DNA of 64,000 bases from Duganella sp. BJB476 (lineage in GTDB: Bacteria > Pseudomonadota > Gammaproteobacteria > Burkholderiales > Burkholderiaceae_D): contig NZ_QVIO01000001.1 in the NCBI RefSeq assembly GCF_003416895.1, forward strand, positions 620,001 through 684,000, written 5' to 3'. How positions within the stretch are numbered: the stretch's first letter is position 1; each line of letters begins with the position of its first letter. A program made the position numbers and the translations under genes. The notes below the pieces were generated by a model that was not told the origin of the DNA, did not search any database, and saw nothing but the letters and a program-made list of their open reading frames with translations. Shown one piece after another: positions 47,842 through 57,038 of this stretch.

Positions 47842-50800
47842 TCAGGCCTCTCTAGACATCTTTCCCCGAGATAAATCGGTTAATTGCTGATTAAAAAACT
47901 CCAACATTTCGATCTGCGCCAGGCCGACCACGCCGGCCTCCAGGCAGCGGCCGTACTGGGCCAGCGCCAGGCATTGCTGCGCCAGCTGTTCGCAGCCCAG
48001 GCTGTAGTCGGCGCTGATGGCGGCGCCCGGCGGCTCCGGCACCGGCGGCCCGGCGTTGCGGCCGGGCAGGCCGGACGGCATGTTCATCAGCGCCGCCGAC
48101 AGGGGCCGCAACAAGCCGGTCATGATGTCGATGGCGGCGTTCATCAGGCGCGAACGGCGCAGGCTGCCCAGTGGCTGTTGCGCGAAATGGTGGGCCATCA
48201 GTCCGAAGGTCAGCGCATAGCAGCCCTGGTACAGCTGCATCAGCGCACGGGCTTTTGGATCGGTCACCACGGTGCAGTCGGCGCGCGCCGCCAGCACCGG
48301 GTTTTTCAGCGATGGCACGGCCGGTTCGAACGGTTTCTCGCGGGACGAGAAGCGGCCGCCCAGCGCGCGCAGCCGGTGGAAATGCGAGACGTCGAAATGC
48401 GGCGAATCGACGGCCACGCCTTCCCCCTGCTCGGTGACGAAGTCGATCGCGAACAGCGCGCTGGCGCGGTCGCCCACTTCCAGCTGGTAGCCGGGATAGG
48501 CGCGGTTGGTCAGCTCCTTCAGGAACAGGTGGTGCTCGCCGCCGCGCTTGCCGCCGTTGGCTTCAAACAGCTCGGGCAGCTCGGCCAGGGCCTGGCGGAT
48601 GGCGCGATAGAAGGTGGCGATGGACTTGCCCGGCGTGGGCAGATAGTCCGGCCATTCGAAGCGCACGAACCTGGCCAGCACGTGCTCGGAAAACGGTTCG
48701 AATGCGAACTCCGTGTCCAGGCCGAAGCGTTGCCGCGCCTGCTCTCCCAGCAGCGGGACGCCGGCGTAGAACGGCTCGCCCAACGCCATCAGCACGTTGT
48801 TGATCAACAGGTAGTGGATCATCTCTTCGTGGGCGATCTCCAGCAGCGCGCCGCGTGCGCCGCTGTTGCGGCGCCGGTCGGCGTCGCCGCAGGCCAGCTC
48901 CAGCTCTTCCGCGTGCCAGAGACCGGCTTCCACCAGCTGCTGGCCTTGCTCGTAGTTGGGGATGCTGTAGGCGGCGTACAGGTACTGCAACATCAGCGAT
49001 AGTTCCAGGTCGATCGCCTTCTTCAGTTCGTCGATCAACGCCGGCTTGCTGCTGATGAGCTGCGGCGCCGCTTCCTGTGGCGCGGCGGTCTTGGCGGCGG
49101 CTTCGACCTGGGTCAGGTACTTCAGGAACAGCTTGGATTTCGGCAGCGACAGTTCGCGGGTGCTCGGCATGTAGTAGCTTTTGTCGCGGTTCTGCGGATC
49201 GCACATCTGCCACATCAGGCGCGAATAGGTCTCGCACTTGCAATGGTCCGCCAGGCTGAACACCTTGTCCGCCATGAAGGGATAGACCAGCTCGTAATAG
49301 CTCATCACATGGCGGTAGAGGAAGGCGTAGTCGACCTGTTCGGCCGGCACCTCGTCCAGATGCCAGTCGTCGGGCAGCACGCGGGCGCCGAGGTGCTGGG
49401 CTTGCCGCCCCTCGCCTAGCACGATGCGGGTGGCGCCCGATGCGCGGCCGGTGACTGTCAGGTCGGCGTAGCCCGCTCCACGTGCCGAGGGTTGCAGTTC
49501 CAGCGCCAGCAGTTCACCGTGTACGGTCAGCGCCGGATGCGTCTTCAGCTCGCCGCGGTAACGGCTTTGCACGGTGATGGTCTGAGGGTAGTCCTGGCGC
49601 CGTTGCCGGTTGGGCGCTTCCAGATACAGCTGGTTGCTGTCGGACTGGTGCACCCAATCGGCTTCGTCCCACTGCGCCTGCGCGTTGCCCAGGCTGAGCG
49701 AGCCGGTGGCCGCGCCGCCGCGCAGCAGCGGCAAGTCCACTACGCCGTGATGGCGCCAGTGGTCCAGGTACAGCTGCTCGGGAATGCGGGCCAGCAGAGT
49801 GCCATCGGCGCCATGCAGCAGCAGGTCGCCCAGCGCCGCCTTGCCGCCCAGCGCATGCGTCGGATGCTGCTCGGACACGGGGCCAGCCGCTCGGGTGGTG
49901 AACGGAATCGCGGTCGGCATATTGAGCGAGACCCGTTCCCCATCGACCTTCACCAGCACTGGCCCCAGGCTGGCCTGGCGCGGCAGCAGCAGGCGGCCGG
50001 CCGGATAGGTGGCCAGCTCGTCCCGGCGCCACAGGCCGATACTGCCGGCCAGGTCGTAGAACACCGGCGAGTCCGGCTTCTGCGGCGTCGACATATTGAA
50101 CAGGGCATACTGGATCGTCAGCCCCAGCACATCGTCGCCGGCCAGCGCCTGTTGCAGGGCGCGCATGCTGTCTGGCAGCGGCGTATCGGGATTGAACAGG
50201 AAATGCGGATCCTGCTTCGCCACCGAAAACTGGAACAGCCGCGAGCGGCCGAACTCTTCGTCCAGGAAATGCCCGCTGCGCTCGGTGATATGGCCGCTGC
50301 CCAGCCAGCGCACCGAATGCGCCTGCGCGATGTCGGCGCTGAACAGGGCCGGCGTGTTGGGCGTGGCCTGCTTGCCGCTCAGCGTGAACTGGCCGGCGTA
50401 GATCAGCGTGGTGTCCGGCTGCGCGGGATTGTTGTCGACCCACCTGGCGCGATTGAATGTGGTGCGCAGATAGTCGTTGTAATGGCCCCATAAGGCCAGC
50501 CTGGCGCCGACCAGCGCGTCGTCGGTATCGACCTCCCCATGCCGCAACTGGACGCCGGTGATCCTGGCGTTTTCCCAGGAAAAGTGATTGTTGCCGCAGG
50601 CATTGTAGCCTGCCGCCTGGCTGAAGACGCCTTCCGGATCCGGCTTGCCCTCAGCGTTGAAGCGTGGCGCGAGCTGCTTCAGGTGCTGGTGGAAGTCGGA
50701 CGGCGGGCGCTCCAGGTCGAAAGGTTCACCCGCCATCGATATCGTGTTGGTGGCGATATCGATGTGGCCGTGCGTATTGCGATTGGCGGTCGGCACATTG

Positions 50801-50850
50801 GCGCGGGCGAAACCCCGAAAATGAAAGCGCGGAAAATCCAGCAGACTCAT
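47842..50850 (-). CDS. vioB: Violacein biosynthesis VioB (IPA imine dimer synthase)
   Basis: A 1002-residue heme protein that couples two indole-3-pyruvate imine molecules made by VioA; related to RebD and StaD. The N-terminal half has the family start MSLLDFPRFHFRGFA. The region at about 610-800 is ferritin-like, with DELKKAIDLELSLMLQYLYA, WHAEELELA and IAHEEMIHYLLINNVLM, as in iminophenyl-pyruvate dimer synthase domains. Size agrees with VioB (about 998). It overlaps vioA by 4 bases (ATGA). Confidence 0.97.
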   Translation of the reverse strand: MSLLDFPRFHFRGFARANVPTANRNTHGHIDIATNTISMAGEPFDLERPPSDFHQHLKQLAPRFNAEGKPDPEGVFSQAAGYNACGNNHFSWENARITGVQLRHGEVDTDDALVGARLALWGHYNDYLRTTFNRARWVDNNPAQPDTTLIYAGQFTLSGKQATPNTPALFSADIAQAHSVRWLGSGHITERSGHFLDEEFGRSRLFQFSVAKQDPHFLFNPDTPLPDSMRALQQALAGDDVLGLTIQYALFNMSTPQKPDSPVFYDLAGSIGLWRRDELATYPAGRLLLPRQASLGPVLVKVDGERVSLNMPTAIPFTTRAAGPVSEQHPTHALGGKAALGDLLLHGADGTLLARIPEQLYLDHWRHHGVVDLPLLRGGAATGSLSLGNAQAQWDEADWVHQSDSNQLYLEAPNRQRRQDYPQTITVQSRYRGELKTHPALTVHGELLALELQPSARGAGYADLTVTGRASGATRIVLGEGRQAQHLGARVLPDDWHLDEVPAEQVDYAFLYRHVMSYYELVYPFMADKVFSLADHCKCETYSRLMWQMCDPQNRDKSYYMPSTRELSLPKSKLFLKYLTQVEAAAKTAAPQEAAPQLISSKPALIDELKKAIDLELSLMLQYLYAAYSIPNYEQGQQLVEAGLWHAEELELACGDADRRRNSGARGALLEIAHEEMIHYLLINNVLMALGEPFYAGVPLLGEQARQRFGLDTEFAFEPFSEHVLARFVRFEWPDYLPTPGKSIATFYRAIRQALAELPELFEANGGKRGGEHHLFLKELTNRAYPGYQLEVGDRASALFAIDFVTEQGEGVAVDSPHFDVSHFHRLRALGGRFSSREKPFEPAVPSLKNPVLAARADCTVVTDPKARALMQLYQGCYALTFGLMAHHFAQQPLGSLRRSRLMNAAIDIMTGLLRPLSAALMNMPSGLPGRNAGPPVPEPPGAAISADYSLGCEQLAQQCLALAQYGRCLEAGVVGLAQIEMLEFFNQQLTDLSRGKMSREA

Positions 50851-52154
50851 ACGTCCTCAGCGGTGGAGGTGGCGAAGGCCTGGGCGTCGTTTGCTGCGTC
50901 GGGTAGTTGGCCCAGCCTGTCGAGCAGCAGCTGGCTGGCGTGGCGTGCGCTGATCAGGCTGCCCTCCATCCAGCCGCAATGCGAGGTGTAGGCGTCCGAG
51001 CAGGCGATGATGCCGTCCTGGTGCAGCAGGGCGGCCGGATGTTCGGCGTCGGTGTCCATGCAAAACTCGACGCCGTGCGGCCAATGCTTGTAGAAATGCC
51101 CCTTGATCGGCGGCAGCGGCTGGCCGTTGAGCGGCAGCACTTCTTCCAGGTGGCGGCGGACATGTTCCAGATAAACGTCCTCGCCTTGCGTCAGGCAGTC
51201 CCGCCAATAACTCGCGCTTTGGCTGTCGGTGTAGAACAGCAGGTATTTGTCGCCCTTGAAGTAGATTTTCCGCAGCGGGTTCTCGGCCATCAGCACTTTG
51301 TCGGTCAGTCCCAGCGCCTGCCACCAGGCGTCGTCGAAGGTCAGGAAGCCTTTGAACAAGGGCAGGGAATCGTACTGGAACGGACTCCAGCCGGAGCGCA
51401 GGTCCAGATTCAGGCCCGCCATGGCGGTGGGCGGGACGGCCATGATCAGGTGGCGCGTCCGGTGTTCCCGCCGTTCGCCCATGTGGTTGAAGGCGAGCAC
51501 GTGGTCGGCGCCGGACTTTTCAACCGACAGCAGGCGGTGGCCCAGCTCGAACTTCACCCCGCCGGCCTGGGCCGCGCCTTGCAGCTGGCTTAGCAGCTCG
51601 CCGTAGCCGTCGGTGGCATACAGCCATTCGTTGGCGGCGTTTTCGGTGATGCTTTGCGTCTCGGGATGCTTTTTGATGATGTCGTAGGCCATGGCCGGCG
51701 AGACGATGGGCAGCAGCAGGGCGTCGTAGCCGGTGGCCTTGATGATGCGGGTGGCCTCGGCGGCGCCCAGGTAGTGGCTGACGAACTGCAGGAACGAGTC
51801 CTGCGGATGCTCTTTCAGCATCGGCTTCAGGCTCAGCAGTGTGGCCTGCAGTTGCTCCTGCACGCGATCGTGGAATACCGCCTCGGTGAACGGATAGACC
51901 GCATGCGGCAGTTCGCTGCCCTGCATCAGCTGCTGGAAGTTCGGATGCAGCTGCGGCGAGTAGCGGGCGGCGCCGAGTTCGGCGATTTCCTCCCCGTTGA
52001 TTTTGCGCGACTGGATGCGGCCACCCACTGCGGCATTCAGATCGAACACCCGGATGCGCAGATGCTTGCTGATGGCGGCGCCGATCAAACGGGTGGCGCA
52101 AGTCAATCCTCCGATGCCTGCGCCGATGATGCAAATGTCAGAATAATTGGTCAT
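50847..52154 (-). CDS. vioA: L-tryptophan oxidase VioA
   Basis: A 435-residue flavin amine oxidase that converts L-tryptophan to indole-3-pyruvate imine, the first violacein step. FAD-binding motif IGAGIGGLTCATRL at about residues 9-22, then GGRIQSRKINGEEIAELGAARY (GGRIQSRK and ELGAARY), and a C-terminal FAD contact CGWMEGSLISARHA. The ATG at 52154 was chosen over an in-frame start at 52253: it is at the start of homology and has an AAGGGA element. First gene of the operon; its promoter must lie in the 384-base divergent gap. Confidence 0.97.
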   Translation of the reverse strand: MTNYSDICIIGAGIGGLTCATRLIGAAISKHLRIRVFDLNAAVGGRIQSRKINGEEIAELGAARYSPQLHPNFQQLMQGSELPHAVYPFTEAVFHDRVQEQLQATLLSLKPMLKEHPQDSFLQFVSHYLGAAEATRIIKATGYDALLLPIVSPAMAYDIIKKHPETQSITENAANEWLYATDGYGELLSQLQGAAQAGGVKFELGHRLLSVEKSGADHVLAFNHMGERREHRTRHLIMAVPPTAMAGLNLDLRSGWSPFQYDSLPLFKGFLTFDDAWWQALGLTDKVLMAENPLRKIYFKGDKYLLFYTDSQSASYWRDCLTQGEDVYLEHVRRHLEEVLPLNGQPLPPIKGHFYKHWPHGVEFCMDTDAEHPAALLHQDGIIACSDAYTSHCGWMEGSLISARHASQLLLDRLGQLPDAANDAQAFATSTAEDV

Positions 52155-52538
52155 CCAGAATTCCCTTTTGGTGAATCCCGAGCCACTAACCCAAATGTCC
52201 CCCCGCGTGCTGGTATGGCGGGAGGTGCAGCGTGCCGCCCCTTGTGGGGGCATTACTGGCGTGGTTCAAGAGTGATGTCGATTTGACGAAGTCACTTGCA
52301 TGTCCCTAGTTGCTTATTATTAAATATTGCGCAAACAATATCTTGGGCGAACGTCACGCGGCTTGACAAATATCAAGCTGAGTTCGTCTGACGGAAAATG
52401 GCGGGAAGTCGGCGCGGAGCGCCTCGGTTGTTGCGGAAACACCAGCGCATGATGGTCATCGGCAACGCCGACTGTACAAGCGCGCTTCAACCTGAGAACA
52501 TGTTTTACTAGAGCAATTATTCGGGCGGTGAGCGGCAT
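52155..52538. promoter_or_regulatory. Divergent control region vioA / TonB receptor
   Basis: A 384-base non-coding gap, AT-rich in its right half, between the violacein operon and the TonB-YfiR-cyclase operon. Two perfect dyads of the same layout occur: ATATTG-N6-CAATAT (52324-52341) and GCTTGA-N6-TCAAGC (52361-52378). The second includes a TTGACA hexamer. A GC-rich hairpin (about 52233-52252) would be in the vioA leader. I see no lux-box-like dyad of the CTG-N10-CAG type and no pair of hexamers that defines a promoter with confidence. Confidence 0.55.
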
Positions 52539-54530
52539 ATGGCAACGATGAACCAACGGCGATTGGCGCCGCTACACCTCCCCATGCTGTGCGGTTTGCT
52601 CGCGCTCAGTCCGTGCGCCGATGCGCAAGACCTGACCGTGCTGCCGCTGGAACAGCTGATGTCGCTGGAGGTGTACAGCGCGTCGAAGTTCGTCCAGCGC
52701 GCCAGCGAGGCGCCGTCCAGCGTCACCGTGATCACCGCCGCCGATATCCGCGCCTATGGCTGGCGCACCCTGGGCGATGTGCTGCGCAGCGTGCGCGGCG
52801 TCTATGCCAGCAACGACCGCAACTACACCTATGTCGGCGCGCGCGGCTTCCTGCGTCCGGGCGACTACAACACCCGCTTCCTGTTGCAGATCGATGGCAA
52901 CCGCATCAACGACGTGGTGTTCGATTCGGGGCCGATGGGCGGCGAATTCCCGCTCGACCTGGAACTGGTCGAGCGCATCGAGTACGTGCCCGGACCCGGT
53001 TCGTCGGTGTACGGCGCCAATGCCTTCTTCGGCGTGATCAACGTCATCACGCGCCGTCCGCGCGACATGGAGGGCAGCGCGCTGGCCCTGTCCGGCGGCC
53101 AGGACGGCGCCCGCCGCGCCCTGGGCAGCCAGGCCTGGACCGACAGCTTCGGCACCGACTGGCTGCTGGCCGCCAGCCGCTACAAGACCGATGGCCGCGA
53201 CCTGTTCTATGCCGCCTACGCGCAGGAGGGCGTCAGCGACGGCGTGGCGCGCGGCCTCGATTACGACAGCGGCCACCGCCTGTTCGCCAAGGCCATCCAC
53301 GGCGACTTTACCGCGACCCTGATCCATGCGGAACGCGACAAGGGCGTGCCCACCGCCTCGTACAGCCAGCGCTTCAACGATCCGCGTTCGCACACGGTCG
53401 ACACGCAAAACTATGCCGATCTGACCTACCGCACCATGCTGTCGCCGCAGCTGGAGCTGAATGCGCGCGCCTACTGGGCCGAATATGGATCGCTGGGCTA
53501 CTACGTGGGCGATGACGCCAACGGCGTCCTTAATCGCGACGTCTTCGCCAGCCGCTGGTGCGGCGCGGAGCTGACGCTGCTGGCCAATATCGGCGACCAC
53601 AAGCTGCTGGCCGGCCTGTCCTACGAGGACGACTATCGCCAGCGGATGCTCAACTTCGACGTCGATCCGTACGCGCTATACCTGAACGAAAACCACGACG
53701 GCAACCGCTACGGCCTGTACCTGCAGGACCAGGTCGCGCTGACGCCGGCGCTGCTGCTGAACGCCGGCCTGCGCTACGACCGCCACGTCGCCACCGGCGG
53801 CGTATTCAGTCCGCGCCTGGCGCTGGTGCAGCAGTGGAACGAGGCGACCACGCTCAAGGCCATGTTCGGCAATGCCTACCGCGCGCCCAACAACTACGAG
53901 CTGTATTACAGCGCGCCCGGCGACGGCGGCCAACTGGCCAATCCCACTCTGGGCCGCGAGCGCATCAGCAGCGCCGAGCTGGCGCTGGTGCGCCAATTGC
54001 CCGGCAATCGCCGCGTGACGGTATCGGCGTTCCGCAACGTGGTGTCGGCGCTGATCACGCAGGTCGATCATGGCGGCTTGCCGATCTTTGTGAACGCCGG
54101 CCGCGCCGTGGCGCGCGGCGTCGAATTCGAGTACGAGCAAAACTGGAGCAACGCGACGCGCCTGAAGGCCAGCTACAGCTGGCAGCGCACGCGCCAGGAC
54201 GGCGCCGACGGCGAGGGCGGCAACGTCAACACGCCCAGCCAGCTGGTCAAGCTGAACCTGACCTTGCCGCTGCAAGGCGCCTGGCGCGCCGGCGCCGAGG
54301 CCCAGTACGTGGGCCGGCGCGCCATGATCCAGGGCGGCAGCACCGGCGCCGCGCTGGTGGCCAACCTGAACCTGTATTCGCATCGCCTGACGCGCCACGC
54401 CGACCTGGCGCTGACCGCCTACAACCTGTTCAACCGCCGCTATGCCGATCCCGCCTCGGTGGAGCATCTGCAAGACGCGATCGAGCAGGACGGCCGGCGG
54501 CTGCAACTGAAACTGACCATGGAATATTGA
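52539..54530 (+). CDS. TonB-dependent receptor of a YfiR-cyclase operon
   Basis: A 663-residue TonB-dependent receptor, smaller than the other two in the window. Signal peptide (LSPCADA|QDLTVLP), plug domain (VEVYSASKFVQRASEAPSS partly visible as SASKFVQRASEAPSSVTVI, then VERIEYVPGPGSSVYGANAFFGVINV) and a barrel ending QLKLTMEY. It is the first gene of a tight operon: the YfiR-like gene starts one base after its stop. In such a unit the receptor is more likely to pass a signal than just import; the ligand is unknown. Its start is divergent from vioA. Confidence 0.93.
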   Translation: MATMNQRRLAPLHLPMLCGLLALSPCADAQDLTVLPLEQLMSLEVYSASKFVQRASEAPSSVTVITAADIRAYGWRTLGDVLRSVRGVYASNDRNYTYVGARGFLRPGDYNTRFLLQIDGNRINDVVFDSGPMGGEFPLDLELVERIEYVPGPGSSVYGANAFFGVINVITRRPRDMEGSALALSGGQDGARRALGSQAWTDSFGTDWLLAASRYKTDGRDLFYAAYAQEGVSDGVARGLDYDSGHRLFAKAIHGDFTATLIHAERDKGVPTASYSQRFNDPRSHTVDTQNYADLTYRTMLSPQLELNARAYWAEYGSLGYYVGDDANGVLNRDVFASRWCGAELTLLANIGDHKLLAGLSYEDDYRQRMLNFDVDPYALYLNENHDGNRYGLYLQDQVALTPALLLNAGLRYDRHVATGGVFSPRLALVQQWNEATTLKAMFGNAYRAPNNYELYYSAPGDGGQLANPTLGRERISSAELALVRQLPGNRRVTVSAFRNVVSALITQVDHGGLPIFVNAGRAVARGVEFEYEQNWSNATRLKASYSWQRTRQDGADGEGGNVNTPSQLVKLNLTLPLQGAWRAGAEAQYVGRRAMIQGGSTGAALVANLNLYSHRLTRHADLALTAYNLFNRRYADPASVEHLQDAIEQDGRRLQLKLTMEY

Positions 54531-54531
54531 G

Positions 54532-55086
54532 ATGCCGATGGTGCGCGCCATAGCCGTGTGGTTCTCCACCTTGCCGCTGGCCCTGCTGCTGGGCGGGTGG
54601 AGCGGCGCCGCGCGCGCGGAAAGCGCGGTGCCCGAGTACCAGCTCAAGGCGGCTTTCGTGTTCAACTTCGCGGTGTTCGCCGAATGGCCGTCCGAGGCGC
54701 TGCCGGCGGCCAGTCCGCTGGTGCTGTGCACGTACAGCGGCAACGCGCTGCTGGCGGCGCTGCAGGAACTGCGCGACAAAAGCGTCCATGGCCATCGGCT
54801 CGAAGTGCGCGTGCTGGCCGCCGGCGCGGCGCCGCGCAACTGTCACCTGCTGGTGCTGGACCGCCAGGACCGCGACGCCTGGCCGCAGCTGCGGCAGGAC
54901 CTGGCCGCGGCCGGCGCCAGCGTGCTGACCGTCGCCGACGACCGCCAGATCGCCCGCGCCGGCGTGATGCTGGCGCTGTTCATGGACGACAAGCGGGTGG
55001 TCTTCGACGCCGACCTCGGCGCCTTGCGCGCCGCCCGCATGGTGCTGAGCTCCAAGCTGCTGCGCCTGGCCAGGAGCGTGCAATGA
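54532..55086 (+). CDS. YfiR-like periplasmic protein (DUF4154)
   Basis: A 184-residue secreted protein of the YfiR/DUF4154 family: signal peptide to about residue 32 (GAARA|ESAVPEYQLK), then the family start YQLKAAFVFNFAVFAEWP, CHLLVLD and a C-terminal VFDADLGALRAARMVLSSKLLRLA-like segment. In Pseudomonas, YfiR is a periplasmic inhibitor of the membrane cyclase YfiN, relieved by YfiB or redox change. Here the partner cyclase overlaps by 4 bases (ATGA), and a TonB receptor takes the place of YfiB. Two cysteines (C62 area and C104 area) remain and might permit redox control. Confidence 0.9.
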   Translation: MPMVRAIAVWFSTLPLALLLGGWSGAARAESAVPEYQLKAAFVFNFAVFAEWPSEALPAASPLVLCTYSGNALLAALQELRDKSVHGHRLEVRVLAAGAAPRNCHLLVLDRQDRDAWPQLRQDLAAAGASVLTVADDRQIARAGVMLALFMDDKRVVFDADLGALRAARMVLSSKLLRLARSVQ

Positions 55087-57038
55087 TGCGCGCGCCGCAG
55101 GAGGCTGAAGTGAAGGCGGAAACGGGTGCGCTCGGCAGCACGGTTGCGCGCAGCAATCTGCTGGTGGCCGGCGCCGCGCTCAGCGTGGCCGCCTTGCTGC
55201 TGGTGGTGTTCCAGTACTTTGTGCTGCGCGACGCGCTGCTCGACGATGTGCAAGTGCAGGCGCGCATCGTCGGCAGCAACAGCAGCGCGGCGCTGTTGTT
55301 CGAAGACCAGCGCGCCGCCGCCGAAACGCTGGCCGGGCTGGCGCTGTCGCCGGTGGTGGAGAGCGCCGCCATCCTCGATCCGCGCAGCGTGCCGCTGGCC
55401 AGCTACCGGCGTGCCGGCGGCGCCCCGCCCACCGTCGACGAGGCCTTGCGGGCCGGGCGCCAGGTGTTTTCCGCCGGCGCGCTCGAAGTGCTGGAGCCGG
55501 TCGCCGCCAACGGCGCCGTGATCGGCAGCGTGGTCTTGCGCGCGACCCTGGCGCCGCTGTATCGCCGCCTGGCCGCGTTTGCCGCCTACATGCTGCTGGT
55601 GGCGCTGGCGTCGATGGCGCTGGCCTGGCTGCTGGTGTCGCGCATGCGCGCCACCGTGCGCGCGGCCGAACAGCGCCTGAACTACCTGGCCCTGGTCGAT
55701 CCGGTGACGGCGCTGCCGAACCGGAATGCCTTCAACGAAAAGCTCGACGCCTGCCTGGGCCGGGCCGACCGCCAGTCCGGCGCGGTGGGCTTGCTGCTGC
55801 TCGACCTGGACAACTTCAAGGTGGTCAACGACACGCTGGGCCACACCTGCGGCGACCTGCTGCTGCAGCTGGTGGCCGAGCGCCTGCAGGCGACCTTGCG
55901 CGCGCAGGACGTCATCTGCCGCATCGGCGGCGACGAATTCGTCGTCATCGTCGAGGCGAAGGACGCGGCCGCCGTCACGGCCGGCGTGGCCGACAAGATC
56001 CTCGGCGCGCTGGCGGCGCCATTCCCGATCGAAGGCCAGCAGCTGTACGTCAGCGCCAGCATCGGCGTGGCCACCTATCCGGCGCACGGCGACAACGCCG
56101 AGTCGCTGATGCGCGGCGCCGACATGGCGATGTACCACGCCAAGAACCTGGGCAAGAACACCAGCCAGGTGTTCCACCAGGAGATGACGCTGCGCGCGCA
56201 CAAGCGCCTGACGATGGAGGCCAGGCTGCGGCGCGCGCTGGACAACGATGAACTGGCGCTGCACTACCAGCCGCAGATCGACACGCGCAGCGGCCGCATG
56301 ATCGGCTTCGAGGTGCTGGCGCGCTGGACCTGTCCGGAACTGGGGCCGGTCAGCCCGGCCGAGTTCATTCCGGTGGCCGAGGACAGCGGCGTGATCGTGC
56401 CGCTGGGGCGCTGGGTATTGCAGACCGCCTGCCGCCAGGCCGCGCAGTGGCAGCGCGAGGGCCTGCTGGAGGGCATCGCCCACGTGGCGGTCAACCTGTC
56501 GGCGCACCAGACCCGCGACAAGGATTTGATGGACGAGATCTTGGCGCTGTTGGAAGAGACCGGCCTGCCGGCGCACCTGCTGGAGCTGGAGCTGACGGAA
56601 AGCGCGATGATGGAAAACGTCGAGGCCAACCTGGCGTTGATGCAGCGCATCCAGGCCGCCGGCATCCATCTGTCGATCGACGATTTCGGCACCGGCTATT
56701 CGTCGATGGCTTACCTGAAGCGCTTCCCGATCGACCAGCTCAAGATCGACCGCAGCTTCGTCAGCGACGTGCCGGGCGACGGCGCGGCGATCGCGATCGC
56801 CATCATCGCGCTGGCGCACAGCCTGGGCCTGTCGGTGGTGGCGGAGGGCGTGGAGAACGCACAGCAGGTCGAGTTCCTGCGCCAGGCCAACTGCGACGTC
56901 ATGCAGGGTTATTATTTCTCGCGACCGGTGCCGGCGCCCGAGCTGGAGCAGATGTTGCGGCGGGCCCGGTCGGCGGAACCGATGCCGCCGGGTGCAGCAC
57001 AAAGCGTCCCGGTTCCGTCCCTTGGTAGCGGACGATGA
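55083..57038 (+). CDS. CHASE8-type GGDEF-EAL protein (YfiN-like)
   Basis: A 651-residue inner-membrane cyclic di-GMP enzyme. Transmembrane helix 1 at about 22-45; periplasmic CHASE8-like domain (SNSSAALLFEDQRAAAETLAGL pattern, cut here to SNSSAALLFEDQRAAAETL); helix 2 at about 175-200; GGDEF domain with intact motif at 282-286 and RxxD site at 273-276; then an EAL domain. The EAL motif itself reads EVL (E410) and DDFGTGYSS is intact, so phosphodiesterase activity is possible. Unlike classical YfiN, it carries an EAL half. The last 140 bases overlap the convergent binding-protein gene. Confidence 0.93.
   Translation: MMRAPQEAEVKAETGALGSTVARSNLLVAGAALSVAALLLVVFQYFVLRDALLDDVQVQARIVGSNSSAALLFEDQRAAAETLAGLALSPVVESAAILDPRSVPLASYRRAGGAPPTVDEALRAGRQVFSAGALEVLEPVAANGAVIGSVVLRATLAPLYRRLAAFAAYMLLVALASMALAWLLVSRMRATVRAAEQRLNYLALVDPVTALPNRNAFNEKLDACLGRADRQSGAVGLLLLDLDNFKVVNDTLGHTCGDLLLQLVAERLQATLRAQDVICRIGGDEFVVIVEAKDAAAVTAGVADKILGALAAPFPIEGQQLYVSASIGVATYPAHGDNAESLMRGADMAMYHAKNLGKNTSQVFHQEMTLRAHKRLTMEARLRRALDNDELALHYQPQIDTRSGRMIGFEVLARWTCPELGPVSPAEFIPVAEDSGVIVPLGRWVLQTACRQAAQWQREGLLEGIAHVAVNLSAHQTRDKDLMDEILALLEETGLPAHLLELELTESAMMENVEANLALMQRIQAAGIHLSIDDFGTGYSSMAYLKRFPIDQLKIDRSFVSDVPGDGAAIAIAIIALAHSLGLSVVAEGVENAQQVEFLRQANCDVMQGYYFSRPVPAPELEQMLRRARSAEPMPPGAAQSVPVPSLGSGR

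Noticed and set aside
52155..52538. Possible quorum-sensing lux box upstream of vioA
   Set aside because: No dyad of the CTG-N10-CAG type was found; the two dyads present have other half-sites.
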